From positions 1-64,000 of the forward strand of contig JAKEFB010000036.1 in assembly GCA_022616275.1 (NCBI GenBank): a stretch of 64,000 bases of DNA, read 5' to 3'. The notes under the pieces are model-generated. The model made no database searches. It saw only the letters and a list, made by a program, of their open reading frames with translations, and had not been told where the DNA came from. Of this stretch, positions 9,652-18,960 are shown piece by piece (the stretch's first letter is position 1; each line of letters opens with the position of its first letter). Origin of the DNA: Chloroflexota bacterium. Its GTDB lineage: Bacteria > Chloroflexota > Anaerolineae > Promineifilales > Promineifilaceae. Both the position numbers and the translations under genes were made by a program.

Positions 9652-12126
9652 ATGACCCGGAAATTGAAGCGCACTTTGCCTGTGCTGATTCCTATGCTTT
9701 TGCTTGGTATCTTGATCAGTATGAGAACACAGGTAAACGCGGCTTTACAGCCGTTACCGGACGATTGTGAGGACCTGCCTGATGATGGTAAGGGACTGTC
9801 TGCTTGCAAGCATCAGCAGGAAAAGGGGCACGACGACGACCACCATACCGACGATTATGAACCGACGCATGATTTAGAGGCGCTGGCGGCCGTGCCGTGC
9901 GTCAGCGGGTCGGCCGGCGGGTATCCGTGCAACAACGTGGACCTGCTTGCTTTTATGCCCCTGGCCAACATTGGCGGCGGCCAGGGCAACGACATCTGGG
10001 GCTGGACTGATCCCCAAACGGGCAAAGAGTACGCTCTGATGGGCCGGACCAGTGGCAGCTCTTTTGTAGACATCAGCGATCCAGAGAACCCCATTTACCT
10101 GGGCAACCTGCCCACCCACACCAGCAACTCCACCTGGCGCGACATCAAGGTCTACAACAACCATGCCTTTATCGTCAGCGAGGCCAGCGGCCACGGCATG
10201 CAGGTCTTTGACCTAACCCGGCTGCGTACAGTGACCAGCCCGCCGGTGACGTTTAGTGAGTCGGCCCACTATCCTAACTTCGGCAACGCCCACAACATTG
10301 CCATTAACGAGGCCAGCGGCTACGCTTACGCCATCGGCTCCAACACCTGTTCCGGCGGCCTGCACATGGTCAACATCCAAAACCCAACCAGCCCAACCAG
10401 CGCAGGCTGCTATAGCGGGGATGGGTACACGCATGACACCCAATGCGTCATCTACAACGGCCCGGATACGCAGCACCAGGGCAAAGAGATCTGCTTCAGT
10501 TCCAACGAAGACACACTGACGATTGTAGACGTTACCACCAAGAGCGCTCCCATCATGCTCTCGCGGACGGGATATGCCGGTTCCGGCTATACCCACCAGG
10601 GCTGGCTGACAGAAAACCACCGTTACTTCTTGTTGGACGACGAGCTGGACGAACAGCAAAACGGGCACAACACCCGGACTTACATCTGGGACGTGGCCAA
10701 CCTGGATAGCCCTACGCTGATTGGTAACTACACCGGCCCTACCCCAGCGATTGACCATAACCTTTACATCAAGGGCAATTTTGCCTACGAGGCCAATTAC
10801 CGCGCCGGCCTGCGAATTCTGGATATAACCAATATCGGCAGTGGCTCCCTGGTAGAGGCAGGCTACTTCGACATCTATCCGTCCAGTAACACCGCCAACT
10901 TTAACGGGGCCTGGAGCAATTACCCCTTCTTTAACAGCGGCGTGGTCATCGTCAGCGGCATTGAACAGGGGCTTTTTGTCTTGCAGCCAAACCTCGGCCC
11001 CCAGCCGCCCACACCCACGCCGACCAATACGCCCGTCCCGCCGACCCCCACCAACACGCCAACGCCGCCACCCAGTGGAGACGTCTTCTTCGATAACTTT
11101 GAGACCAACCTGGGCTGGACGGTCAACCCCAACGGGAGCGATACCGCCACCACCGGCCAGTGGGAGCGCGGCGACCCTCAAAGCACCAACAGCAGCGGCC
11201 CCAAACAACTGGGCAACACGGTCAGTGGCCTTAATGACCTGGTGACCGGCGGCCTGGCCGGCAGCAGCGCCGGCAGCTACGACATAGATGGCGGCGTTAC
11301 CTCGATCCGCTCCCCCAACGTTGCCTTGCCCGCCAGCGGCAACATTACTTTGTCGTTCAGCTACTACCTGGCGCACGGCAGCAACTCATCCACGGCCGAC
11401 TACTTGCGGGTCAGCGTCGTCGGCGGCACGACACAGCTCGTCTTTGAGGAACTGGGCGCCAACAACGACGACGATGCTGCCTGGGCAACTTTCAACACCA
11501 GCCTGAACAGCTTCGCCGGCCAGACGGTCTACCTGTTGGTCCAGGCCGCCGACAGCGGTGGGGCCAGCCTGGTGGAGGCGGCGCTGGACGACGTGCGCAT
11601 CACCGCCGACACAACCCCACCGCCACCTACCTCGACGCCAACCCCAACCCCGCCGCCAGGCGCCTGCGTGACCTACACCAGCAGCGATGTGCCTAAAAAC
11701 CTACCCAACGGCACAACCACCATTAGCTCTAACCTGTCCATCAGCGGGGCAGGAACCATCGGCGACCTGGAGGTTAGCCTGAATATGGACCACGCCTGGG
11801 TTGGCGATTTGAGCATGGTCTTGCGCCACCAGGACACGGGCACGGCCGTGACCATTCTTGACCGGCCGGGAGTGCCTAACAGCACCTATGGCTGCTCCGG
11901 TGACGACATCCTGGCGACGTTGGACGACGAAGCGGCGGCCCCGGTGGAAAACCAATGCGCCGGCAGTGTGCCGACCATCAATGGCACCTTCAGACCGAAC
12001 AATCTCTTGAGCGCCTTTGATGGCCAGAGTGGCAACGGCGCCTGGGTGCTGGAAGTGACCGATCATTACCCCTCGGCCGACGCAGGCGTGCTCCTTGGCT
12101 GGAGTATCGAAATTTGCAGTCCCTAA
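9652..12126 (+). CDS. Secreted choice-of-anchor B protein with C-terminal P-domain
   Basis: This is an 824-residue exported protein. The ATG at 9652 follows GAAGGAGG and a clear signal peptide (TRKLKRTLP, then a hydrophobic core to about residue 30). An acidic and His-rich stretch comes next. Residues of about 80-440 form a LVIVD-type beta-propeller of the 'choice-of-anchor B' family ('GWTDPQTGKEYALMGRTSG', 'DISDPENPIYLGNLPTHT'). After a Pro/Thr linker there is a jelly-roll/MAM-like module ('FFDNFETNLGWTVNPNG'), a second linker, and a proprotein-convertase P-domain ('MDHAWVGDLSMVLRHQDTG', 'GNGAWVLEVTDHYPSADAG'). It is probably a surface or extracellular adhesive protein. No catalytic site is evident. 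Confidence 0.85.
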   Translation: MTRKLKRTLPVLIPMLLLGILISMRTQVNAALQPLPDDCEDLPDDGKGLSACKHQQEKGHDDDHHTDDYEPTHDLEALAAVPCVSGSAGGYPCNNVDLLAFMPLANIGGGQGNDIWGWTDPQTGKEYALMGRTSGSSFVDISDPENPIYLGNLPTHTSNSTWRDIKVYNNHAFIVSEASGHGMQVFDLTRLRTVTSPPVTFSESAHYPNFGNAHNIAINEASGYAYAIGSNTCSGGLHMVNIQNPTSPTSAGCYSGDGYTHDTQCVIYNGPDTQHQGKEICFSSNEDTLTIVDVTTKSAPIMLSRTGYAGSGYTHQGWLTENHRYFLLDDELDEQQNGHNTRTYIWDVANLDSPTLIGNYTGPTPAIDHNLYIKGNFAYEANYRAGLRILDITNIGSGSLVEAGYFDIYPSSNTANFNGAWSNYPFFNSGVVIVSGIEQGLFVLQPNLGPQPPTPTPTNTPVPPTPTNTPTPPPSGDVFFDNFETNLGWTVNPNGSDTATTGQWERGDPQSTNSSGPKQLGNTVSGLNDLVTGGLAGSSAGSYDIDGGVTSIRSPNVALPASGNITLSFSYYLAHGSNSSTADYLRVSVVGGTTQLVFEELGANNDDDAAWATFNTSLNSFAGQTVYLLVQAADSGGASLVEAALDDVRITADTTPPPPTSTPTPTPPPGACVTYTSSDVPKNLPNGTTTISSNLSISGAGTIGDLEVSLNMDHAWVGDLSMVLRHQDTGTAVTILDRPGVPNSTYGCSGDDILATLDDEAAAPVENQCAGSVPTINGTFRPNNLLSAFDGQSGNGAWVLEVTDHYPSADAGVLLGWSIEICSP

Positions 12127-12132
12127 AAGATG

Positions 12133-12173
12133 AAAAGGAGGCAGCCGGAATGTCTGCCTCCTTTTCTGTCCGC
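12133..12173 (+). terminator. Rho-independent terminator
   Basis: A 12-bp perfect stem (AAAAGGAGGCAG at 12133-12144, CTGCCTCCTTTT at 12154-12165) ends in a T-rich tail, seven bases after the preceding stop codon. Confidence 0.85.
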
Positions 12174-12257
12174 GAAACCTTAAAGGCGACTAATTATTTT
12201 TGTGCAAATCCGGGCAATAAGGTACGCTCCCTCTAGAAGTTTTGATGGAGGATAGCC

Positions 12258-13052
12258 ATGAACCGGGCAGGCGTTGTCAAAATGCTGCTCATAACCGGGG
12301 GCATGATTGGTTTTCTTCTTGGTTGCCAACCAGCTCCTTTCCCGGCCGCCGGGCCAACAACCGGAAGCGTTGCGCCAGCCTTAACAGCCACACCGGCGCC
12401 TGGCAACGATACTTCTGGCCCGGCCGCAGATATTTTTATTCGCCATCCAGGACCTGACGACGGCAAAGCGCGGGCAACGGCGACGGCTCTGGCCGTCCGG
12501 CCGGTTGAGATTCCCCTGGAGGAGGCGCCTATCAAAGGCGACCCCAGGGCCTCGGTTACCATCCTCGTCTACTCTGATTACCAGTGCCCGTTCTGCTGGC
12601 AGCACTGGCAGGAGATCAGGCCCCAATTACAGCCTTACATAGATGCCGGCCAGGTCCGCATTGCCTTCAAGGACTTCCCCAATCACACTTTGCACCCCCA
12701 GGCGCAAAAGGCCCACGAAAGCGCCCGCTGCGCCCGCGAATTAGGGGGCGACGAGGCTTTCTGGGCGATGCACGATCTACTTTTTGCCAGCCAGAGCCAA
12801 TGGGCCGGCAACCCAAACGCCGGGGACGTCTTCAAGGCGCTGGCGGCCGAAGGCGGGCTGCTTCCCGAACCCTTCGGCGAGTGCCTCGACAGCGGCCGGT
12901 ACGAAGAAGTGCTTAACGCCGATTTTGCCGAAGCCCAGCAGTTGGGTATTACCGGCGTGCCCACCTTCTTCGTCAACGGCCGGCTGGTCCTTGGCGCCCA
13001 GCCCTTCTCTGTCTTTCAACGGATCATAGACAACGCCTTGCCCGTTGACTAA
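12258..13052 (+). CDS. DsbA-like thioredoxin-fold lipoprotein
   Basis: This 264-residue protein starts at an ATG behind GGAGG. A lipoprotein signal peptide ends at 'GFLLGC', so the mature protein is lipid-anchored on the outer face of the membrane. A Pro/Thr/Ala-rich spacer follows. The thioredoxin-fold domain (about residues 85-262) carries the redox motif C110-P-F-C113 in 'YSDYQCPFCWQHW', and the cis-Pro loop 'GITGVPTFFVNG' near the end. This is the DSBA-like family that makes or shuffles disulfides in exported proteins. Secreted multidomain proteins and c-type cytochromes nearby are plausible clients. Confidence 0.88.
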   Translation: MNRAGVVKMLLITGGMIGFLLGCQPAPFPAAGPTTGSVAPALTATPAPGNDTSGPAADIFIRHPGPDDGKARATATALAVRPVEIPLEEAPIKGDPRASVTILVYSDYQCPFCWQHWQEIRPQLQPYIDAGQVRIAFKDFPNHTLHPQAQKAHESARCARELGGDEAFWAMHDLLFASQSQWAGNPNAGDVFKALAAEGGLLPEPFGECLDSGRYEEVLNADFAEAQQLGITGVPTFFVNGRLVLGAQPFSVFQRIIDNALPVD

Positions 13053-13071
13053 ACAAAAGCTGTGCCCACCT

Positions 13072-13121
13072 CCGCAGATTTCCAAGGGCACGTCCCGTGC
13101 CCTAACCTGCGGGGTGTTTTT
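13072..13121 (+). terminator. Stem-loop terminator, GGGCACG family
   Basis: CCGCAG (13072-13077) pairs with CTGCGG (13107-13112) and encloses GGGCACG (13086-13092) pairing with CGTGCCC (13096-13102). A GTTTTT tract follows. It shares core and ends with the element at 1901-1974. AT-rich words built from AATTACCCA fill the remaining DNA up to 13215. Confidence 0.6.
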
Positions 13122-13235
13122 CCTAAAGCATCTCGCCGCAATTCCACCTCTTGGATAAAATCCAGGCACAACCTGACACCTGGTAATTACCCATTACTCA
13201 ATTACCCAATTACTTCATAGCAACGGAGAACCAAC

Positions 13236-13541
13236 GTGCCCGAAAGCGACATCAGTAAATTACAAGGCAAAAGGACGGTCGTCGGCCAGACGCCTACGAC
13301 GACTCGGGTAGGAGAAGCCGAACATTCGGCCGCCTATCAGCGCGAGGTGCTGGACAAAATTCGCAAGGGCCTGGCCACCAAGGTGCGCATCCTGGCCAAC
13401 CATGATAGCTGCCCGGTCTGCCGGGCGGTCGAGGGTGCTTACGACTTTGACGAAGTGCCGGAACTTCCCCTGGAAGGCTGTTCCCACCCCATGGGCTGCC
13501 GCTGCTACTATGCGCCTGTTCTGGACCTTTTTGGACCGTAA
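13236..13541 (+). CDS. Small Cys-rich protein, probably metal-binding
   Basis: This is a 101-residue protein starting at GTG, nine bases after CGGAGAA. The C-terminal half contains 'SCPVCRAVEGAYDFDEVPEL' followed by 'GCSHPMGCRCYY', five Cys and one His in a short span, typical of a small zinc-binding fold. A related Cys pattern occurs at the ends of some phage Mu-F-like head proteins ('C..C...G..y.....PPLHP.CRC'), but nothing else here is phage-like. It is followed after three bases by the cytochrome c gene, so the two are probably co-transcribed. Function is unknown. Confidence 0.6.
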   Translation: MPESDISKLQGKRTVVGQTPTTTRVGEAEHSAAYQREVLDKIRKGLATKVRILANHDSCPVCRAVEGAYDFDEVPELPLEGCSHPMGCRCYYAPVLDLFGP

Positions 13542-13544
13542 AAC

Positions 13545-13949
13545 ATGGCCGTCTTTTCGCCCTTTATCAGGCAGCCTGGCCTGGCGCTGCTTGGGCTGCT
13601 GCTATTTTTTCTGGCCACCTGTAGCGCCCCGGGCAGTGCCAGCCAGCCGACGGCCACAGTAGACCCCCTGGTGGTCCAGGGAGAAATCACTTTCAAGCAG
13701 AACTGCGCCACCTGCCACGCCGTCGAACCGGAGACCATCATCGTCGGCCCCTCCCTGGCCGGCCTTGCCGGCCGGGCTGGTTCGCAGGCGGAGGGCCTGG
13801 ACGCCCGCCTGTACATTGAAACCTCCATCCTCAAACCCAGTGCCTACCTGGTCGAGGGGTTCAGCGATGTGATGCCCGATACCTTTGGCACGCGGTTGAG
13901 CGGCGAAGAACTGGATGCCCTGGTGGCTTATCTTCTGACACTCGATTAA
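13545..13949 (+). CDS. Monohaem cytochrome c lipoprotein
   Basis: This is a 134-residue protein with a lipoprotein signal peptide ('LFFLATCSAP'). The haem attachment motif is C54-A-T-C-H58, and the probable axial Met lies in 'DVMPDTF' (about residue 109). 'SGEELDALVAYLLTLD' is the usual last helix of class I cytochromes c. It should be an extracytoplasmic, membrane-tethered electron carrier. The di-haem peroxidase gene begins 59 bp downstream, so the cytochrome is a plausible electron donor to it. Confidence 0.88.
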   Translation: MAVFSPFIRQPGLALLGLLLFFLATCSAPGSASQPTATVDPLVVQGEITFKQNCATCHAVEPETIIVGPSLAGLAGRAGSQAEGLDARLYIETSILKPSAYLVEGFSDVMPDTFGTRLSGEELDALVAYLLTLD

Positions 13950-13952
13950 ATA

Positions 13953-13987
13953 GAGGGGCCAGGCACTTTTAAAATGCCTGGCCCCTC
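13953..13987 (+). terminator. Strong hairpin between cytochrome and peroxidase genes
   Basis: A 13-bp perfect stem (GAGGGGCCAGGCA at 13953-13965, TGCCTGGCCCCTC at 13975-13987) has an AT-rich loop. No T tract follows, and an AGGAGGG ribosome binding site comes 10 bases later. It may attenuate transcription, protect mRNA ends, or be an imperfect terminator. Confidence 0.55.
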
Positions 13988-14008
13988 AGGCATTTATAGG
14001 AGGGCACT

Positions 14009-16291
14009 ATGTCCCGAATCTGGAAGTGGCTGGGGCGCATCGTCCTGTTCCTTTTACTGGTGATCGTTATCCTGGCCATCGTCGCCGCCGTCTTGCCCGT
14101 TCCGGCCGACCCGGAAGTGCCGGCCGAGCAGCACGGCGCGGGGGCCAGCAGCGTCGAACCGTCCTACTCCGGTCTGCAGCGGGCCTTTCCGCCGCTGAAT
14201 GAGCCGGCCGACAACCCCACGACGGACGAAAAAGTCGAACTCGGCCGGCTGCTCTTCTTTGACCCGGTGCTCTCGGCCGGAAACGACATCACCTGCGCTA
14301 CCTGCCACCACCCCGACTACGGCTTTAGCGACGGCCTGCCCCAGGCCGTTGGTGCCGGCGGCGTTGGCGCTGGGCCGGAACGGAACGGCGGCGTGGTCCT
14401 GGCCCGCAGCGCGCCCAGCCTGTGGAACGCCGGCTACGCCCAGAGCCTCTTCTGGGACGGCCGGGAAAGCGCCCTGGAAGCGCAACTCCTGGTCCCCCTG
14501 ACCCACGCCGACGAAATGGCCGCCGATAGCGAGGAATTGCTGGCCGAACTGGCTGCCATTCCCGAATACCAGGCCCTCTTTGCCGCCGCCTTTGGCGACG
14601 GCGAGGCCATAACCCTGGAAAACGTGCAGCGCGCCCTCGCTGCCTTTGAGCGGACGCTGGTCAGCGACGACAGCCCCTTTGACCGCTACGCGGCCGGCGA
14701 TTTCGAGGCCCTGACCCCGGCCCAGCGGCGCGGGCTGGTGCTCTTTCGCTCGGCGGCCACGCGCTGCTTTGAGTGCCACGCCGCGCCGACCTTTGCCACC
14801 AATACCTACCGGGTCATTGGCGTCCCGGCCGCGCCCGGCCAGCCGTCCGACCCCGGCCGGGCGGCCGTGGCCAACGACGCCCCGGAGGGCGCTTTCAGGG
14901 TCCCCTCGCTGCGCAACGTGGCCCTCACCGCCCCCTACATGCACAACGGCCAGTTGGCCACGCTGGAGGAAGTCATTGACTTTTACGCCCAGGGCGGCGG
15001 CCGGGCCGATGGCGCGGCCAACGTAGACCATTTTATCCTGGGCTTCGAGCTAACCGGCCAGGAAAAGGCTGACCTGATCGCTTTCCTCTACGCCCTGACC
15101 GACGAAAGCAACTTGCCGGCCATCCCTGAGGCGGTGCCGTCCGGGCTACCGGTCGTGCCTTCGTTGGACAACCCGGCCCGCGAGTTGGTGGCCCAGTTCA
15201 ACACGGCCAGCGCCGCCGGCGCGCCGCCGGAACGGCCGCCAATGACCATTCGCGTCCAGGACGGAGAAACGATCCAGGCGGCCGTGGACCGCGCCCAACC
15301 CGGCGATACGATTGAAGTGCCCTACGGCCTTTATTACGAGCGGGTGGTCGTAGACATGAGCGACATCACCCTGGCCGGCATCCCCAACGAGCAGGGCGAG
15401 TGGCCCATCCTGGACGGCCGGGGTGAACTACCTGACGGCATTATTTCCTCCGGCAACAACTTCACCGTCGGCAACTTTCACATCCGCAACTTCAAAGACA
15501 ACGGCGTCCTGGTCGAAGGGGCCACCGGCGTCCACTTCCACGACATCTTTGCCGAGAACACCGGCACCTACGGCGTCTATCCTGTCCAGAGCACCGGCGT
15601 GCTCATTGAACGGGTCGAAGTGACCGGGGTGGATGACGCCGGCATTTACGCCGGCCAGTGCGAGAATGTCGTCGTCCGTGACAGTGTCGCTTACGGCAAC
15701 GTCATCGGCATTGAGCTGGAAAACACCCTTAACGGCGAGGTCTACAACAACCACACCTATGACAACTCAACCGGCATTTTTGTCGTCCTGTTGCCTAACC
15801 TGACCTCTAAGATCTCGGCCCAGACGAAGGTTTACAACAATATCAGCGAGGATAATAACCATCCCAACTTTGCGCCGGAGGGGGCTACGGCCAGGCTGTT
15901 GCCGCCGGGCGTGGGTATTCTGTTGCTGGCCACCGACCATAGCGAGGTCTACAACAACACCTTGCGGGACAACAAGAGCAGCGGCATTGCCGTCTTCAGC
16001 CTGACCAGCACCGGCGCGTTCGAGAACGTAGACGTCGGGCCCATCCCCGAACACAACTGGCTGCACGACAACGTCTTCGAGAACAATGGCTTTGACCCCG
16101 ACCCCTACGTGGCCGACCTGGGCATCCCGGCCGGCGACATCCTCTGGGACGTCTCCGGCATGGGCAACGTCTTTGACGAGCCCGACGCCAGCGGCGGCTT
16201 CCCGCCCCTGCTACCCGGCAGCAACTGGCCCGGACCACTACAGAAAGTCTACTGGCGCGCCCTGAACACGCTCATTGGCCTGGTATCCTGA
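14009..16291 (+). CDS. Di-haem cytochrome c peroxidase / beta-helix fusion
   Basis: This 760-residue protein has an N-terminal membrane anchor (residues 8-30). Residues 50-370 form a CcpA/MauG-type peroxidase with two haem motifs, C96-A-T-C-H100 and C253-F-E-C-H257, plus conserved '[19 protein letters not shown]'. The second half (about residues 400-720) is a right-handed parallel beta-helix of NosD/pectate-lyase type ('[20 protein letters not shown]' and Asn-ladder repeats such as '[15 protein letters not shown]'). The peroxidase would reduce H2O2, or oxidise a partner, outside the cytoplasmic membrane. The beta-helix could bind polysaccharide or protein. The fusion is continuous, with no stop or frameshift. 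Confidence 0.87.
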   Translation: MSRIWKWLGRIVLFLLLVIVILAIVAAVLPVPADPEVPAEQHGAGASSVEPSYSGLQRAFPPLNEPADNPTTDEKVELGRLLFFDPVLSAGNDITCATCHHPDYGFSDGLPQAVGAGGVGAGPERNGGVVLARSAPSLWNAGYAQSLFWDGRESALEAQLLVPLTHADEMAADSEELLAELAAIPEYQALFAAAFGDGEAITLENVQRALAAFERTLVSDDSPFDRYAAGDFEALTPAQRRGLVLFRSAATRCFECHAAPTFATNTYRVIGVPAAPGQPSDPGRAAVANDAPEGAFRVPSLRNVALTAPYMHNGQLATLEEVIDFYAQGGGRADGAANVDHFILGFELTGQEKADLIAFLYALTDESNLPAIPEAVPSGLPVVPSLDNPARELVAQFNTASAAGAPPERPPMTIRVQDGETIQAAVDRAQPGDTIEVPYGLYYERVVVDMSDITLAGIPNEQGEWPILDGRGELPDGIISSGNNFTVGNFHIRNFKDNGVLVEGATGVHFHDIFAENTGTYGVYPVQSTGVLIERVEVTGVDDAGIYAGQCENVVVRDSVAYGNVIGIELENTLNGEVYNNHTYDNSTGIFVVLLPNLTSKISAQTKVYNNISEDNNHPNFAPEGATARLLPPGVGILLLATDHSEVYNNTLRDNKSSGIAVFSLTSTGAFENVDVGPIPEHNWLHDNVFENNGFDPDPYVADLGIPAGDILWDVSGMGNVFDEPDASGGFPPLLPGSNWPGPLQKVYWRALNTLIGLVS

Positions 16292-16308
16292 TTATTGGAC
16301 GATAGACA

Positions 16309-16539
16309 ATGGCTTCACAACTGTTCAATCCCTTTGACAACCCCGATGAACAATTGAAGCAGAAGGCCCTGCTTCACATGAAAAAAGAATTGGTTAACGA
16401 AAAAATGATGGCCCTTACCCAGGATGCTTATGCTGAATTCCTACGACGTGAAACTATTGTTGTTACACGGAATGAAAAGAGAAGCTTGTTTCGCGCCATG
16501 TTAAAAGAAATGTTTGATGATATGTTGGCCAATCTTTGA
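16309..16539 (+). CDS. Small hypothetical protein
   Basis: This is a 76-residue, mostly helical, charged protein ('NPDEQLKQKALLHMKKELVN') with no Cys, membrane segment or recognised domain. Base composition is distinctly lower in GC than in its neighbours. Its stop codon (TGA at 16537) overlaps a possible TTG start of the YitT gene, and the YitT ATG lies two bases further on, so the two are likely translated from one mRNA. Function is unknown. Confidence 0.5.
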   Translation: MASQLFNPFDNPDEQLKQKALLHMKKELVNEKMMALTQDAYAEFLRRETIVVTRNEKRSLFRAMLKEMFDDMLANL

Positions 16540-16541
16540 TT

Positions 16542-17423
16542 ATGCGCCGTTTTTCTGTAAGCCCTATCTGGCAAACTACCCAACGCGTGATAGTGTTGGT
16601 TCTGGGCGCGCTGGTGGTCGCCCTGGGCTACAGCCTCTTCCAGATCCCGTTCAACATCGCCGCCGGGGGCGTTAGCGGCATCGGCATCATCGTCAATCAC
16701 TTCACTGGCTGGCCGGTCGGGGTGATGTACCTGGTCATGAACCTGCCCCTGTTGGTGTTGGGCTACTTTCACCTCGGCCGGTGGCGCTTCCTGACCCAAA
16801 CCGTCGTCGCCGTGTTGATCTTTTCCACGGCCACCGACCTGTTCACCCGCTACCTGCCCGGCTGGCTGGACCAATTTCCGCTGACCAACGACATCCTGCT
16901 CAGCGCCATCTACGGCGGCATCGTCGGTGGTGTGGGCGCTGGGCTGATTTACCGCAGCGGCGGGACTATGGGCGGCACCAGCATCATCGGCCGCATTCTC
17001 CAGCATAAAACCGGCGCGCCGCTCAGCCAGGTCTTTTTGTACACTGACGGCCTGATCATTCTCACCGCCGGGCTGGTCTTTGGCTGGGAAATCGCCCTCT
17101 ACGCCCTGCTGACCCTGTTCCTCAACGGCGTCGCCTCCGACTATACCCTGGAAGGGCCGAGCAGCGTGCGCACGGTGACGATCATCACCGACCGGCCGGA
17201 CGAATTAAGCCAGGCGCTCATCCAGGGGCTCGGCCGGGGCCTCAGCCGCTGGCAAATTACCGGGGCCTACACTGGCGACACCCATACCATGCTCCTCTGC
17301 ACCGTCTACCGGCCGCAGGTCAATGAGCTGAAGCGCATCGTCGCCCGGATAGACCGCCGGGCCTTCGTCGTCATCGGCACTGCCCACCAGGCGCTGGGCT
17401 ACGGTTTCACCCCCTTGAGGTAG
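16542..17423 (+). CDS. YitT family membrane protein
   Basis: This 293-residue protein has five or six N-terminal membrane helices (to about residue 205). They include the conserved 'GYSLFQIPFNIAAGGVSGIG' and 'GLIYRSGGTMGGTSIIGRIL' that define the YitT/DUF161 family. A cytosolic DUF2179 domain follows ('SSVRTVTIITDRPDELSQAL', 'RRAFVVIGTAHQALG'). Family members are probable transporters whose substrate is not established. The ATG at 16542 is preferred over a TTG at 16536. Confidence 0.88.
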   Translation: MRRFSVSPIWQTTQRVIVLVLGALVVALGYSLFQIPFNIAAGGVSGIGIIVNHFTGWPVGVMYLVMNLPLLVLGYFHLGRWRFLTQTVVAVLIFSTATDLFTRYLPGWLDQFPLTNDILLSAIYGGIVGGVGAGLIYRSGGTMGGTSIIGRILQHKTGAPLSQVFLYTDGLIILTAGLVFGWEIALYALLTLFLNGVASDYTLEGPSSVRTVTIITDRPDELSQALIQGLGRGLSRWQITGAYTGDTHTMLLCTVYRPQVNELKRIVARIDRRAFVVIGTAHQALGYGFTPLR

Positions 17424-17448
17424 AGACGTTGCATTGCAACGTCTCTAC
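17420..17448. repeat. 29-bp palindrome at gene end
   Basis: GTAGAGACGTTGCA (17420-17433) is followed by an overlapping reverse complement ending at 17448. It overlaps the YitT stop codon. I recall very similar palindromes being abundant in cyanobacterial genomes. It could act as a terminator or be a dispersed repeat. Confidence 0.6.
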
Positions 17449-17560
17449 CCAAACGGCCATTATCTTGTAGAATAGAGTTATCAAACGCATTGTTGCGTGT
17501 TGCTTGTGCAGTTGGGGGAATGGCAGCCGGCAAAAATAGAAACTGAAGGCAAGGTAAGAT

Positions 17561-18955
17561 ATGGCCTGGCAACAAAAAAATGGCTTTCACCAGCCAAAGG
17601 AAAACAGCGCCCCCATTCCCGGCCGGTGCGACGTGGTCGTCATCGGCGGTGGGCCGGGCGGCAGCAGCGCCGCCACCCGGCTGGCCAGGCAGGGTTTTCA
17701 CGTCGTCCTTTTTGAGAAGGAGAAGTTCCCCCGGCCGCAGGTAGGCGAAAGCATCATCCCCCACATGTGGCGCTACGCCGACCTGCTTGGTGCGACTGAA
17801 AAAATTCAGCAAGAAAGATTTCTGGCCAAGGCAGGCGGCATCATTGCCTGGGACGGCCGGATACACCAGCTTCGGTTTTCCAGTTTTGGCTACACGGATC
17901 CCGAACGGGTGGGGCTGCACGTTGAGCGGGACATTTTCGACGACATCTTGCTGCGCCACGCGGCCGGCTGTGGGGCGCAGGTTTTTGAAGAAGTAGCTGT
18001 GCGCCAGGTAGACTTTTCAGATGCCCAATGGCCGGTCGTGGACTATATGGACCGGCGCGGCGGTGGCCTGGGCCAGAGATCTATTGCTTGCCGCTACGTG
18101 GTAGACGCCAGCGGCCACGCCGCTCTCCTGGCCCATCAGTTTAACGCCCGGCGGCTGGTCAGCCAGGAAGTCAATTACCTGGGCCTGTGGGGTTATTACA
18201 AAAATTCCCTCTATCTGGGGGCTGACCGTCAGAGCCACCCCCCCGAGCAGGCGCCCTTCGTCAAGTCGGTAACGTTTATAACTTCATTTGAGGATGGCTG
18301 GATCTGGCACATCATTTTGCGTGAAAGCACCAGCGTGGGTCTGGTGATGAACCGAGGCAAGGTCCGCGGTATGGGCAAGGAGGTCCAGGAAGCGTACTTC
18401 CGGGAAACGTGCGCCAGCGTGCCCATTATTCGGGAATTACTGGCCCCGGCCACCTTCATTGAAGGCTCCCTGTTCTTCCGGCCGGACTACTCCTACTACT
18501 CCGAGAAAGTGACCGGCGAAAATTTCTACTGCATCGGCGACGCCGGAGCCTTTGTCGATCCTATCTTTTCCCAAGGGGTGGTTGCGGCCATGTACAACGC
18601 TGCCGTATCTGCCTGGGCCATTCAGTCGTCGTTTGCCAAGGAGAGTCGCCGGGCATTCTATAGCAAGGTGGCCGAAAACAGTATGCTCCAATATTATGGC
18701 TTCTCTCGCCTGCTGGCCCTGGGCGATTTTGGTAGTGAGGGTGTAGACCCTGCGCTGGTAAAGGCCATGATGCGTGCTTTCCGCAGGAACGAGCTAGAAC
18801 TGGCGTTGGCCGCGGCCATGACTACCAGCCGCTCCGGCAATCTGCACCGCATGGCCCGCGAGGCAGGCATTTATGAGGAGTTTGGCGAGGATTTTGGCGC
18901 GAACAAGCTCGACGTCATCACAGAACTTAACCTGCAACCACCGGTCCCGTGGTGA
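17561..18955 (+). CDS. FAD-dependent oxidoreductase, flavin-halogenase-like
   Basis: This is a 464-residue flavoprotein. The dinucleotide-binding motif is 'VVVIGGGPGGSSAATRLARQ' (about residues 26-45), followed by 'PRPQVGESIIPHMW' (about 57-70), characteristic of the tryptophan-halogenase/geranylgeranyl-reductase group. 'FYCIGDAGAFVDPIFSQGV' is the second FAD motif. Flavin-dependent halogenases carry WxWxIP; here the equivalent is 'GWIWHIIL', lacking the Pro, so halogenation is uncertain. It is followed directly by the GDPD-like gene (overlapping GTGA possible), which suggests co-transcription. A hydroxylase, reductase or halogenase role all remain possible. Confidence 0.75.
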   Translation: MAWQQKNGFHQPKENSAPIPGRCDVVVIGGGPGGSSAATRLARQGFHVVLFEKEKFPRPQVGESIIPHMWRYADLLGATEKIQQERFLAKAGGIIAWDGRIHQLRFSSFGYTDPERVGLHVERDIFDDILLRHAAGCGAQVFEEVAVRQVDFSDAQWPVVDYMDRRGGGLGQRSIACRYVVDASGHAALLAHQFNARRLVSQEVNYLGLWGYYKNSLYLGADRQSHPPEQAPFVKSVTFITSFEDGWIWHIILRESTSVGLVMNRGKVRGMGKEVQEAYFRETCASVPIIRELLAPATFIEGSLFFRPDYSYYSEKVTGENFYCIGDAGAFVDPIFSQGVVAAMYNAAVSAWAIQSSFAKESRRAFYSKVAENSMLQYYGFSRLLALGDFGSEGVDPALVKAMMRAFRRNELELALAAAMTTSRSGNLHRMAREAGIYEEFGEDFGANKLDVITELNLQPPVPW

Positions 18956-18960
18956 GAAGC

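Noticed and set aside
14054-15031. 325-codon frame opposite the peroxidase gene
   Set aside because: The plus strand encodes clear haem motifs over the same bases; the antisense product is a low-complexity Gly/Val/Arg-rich sequence.
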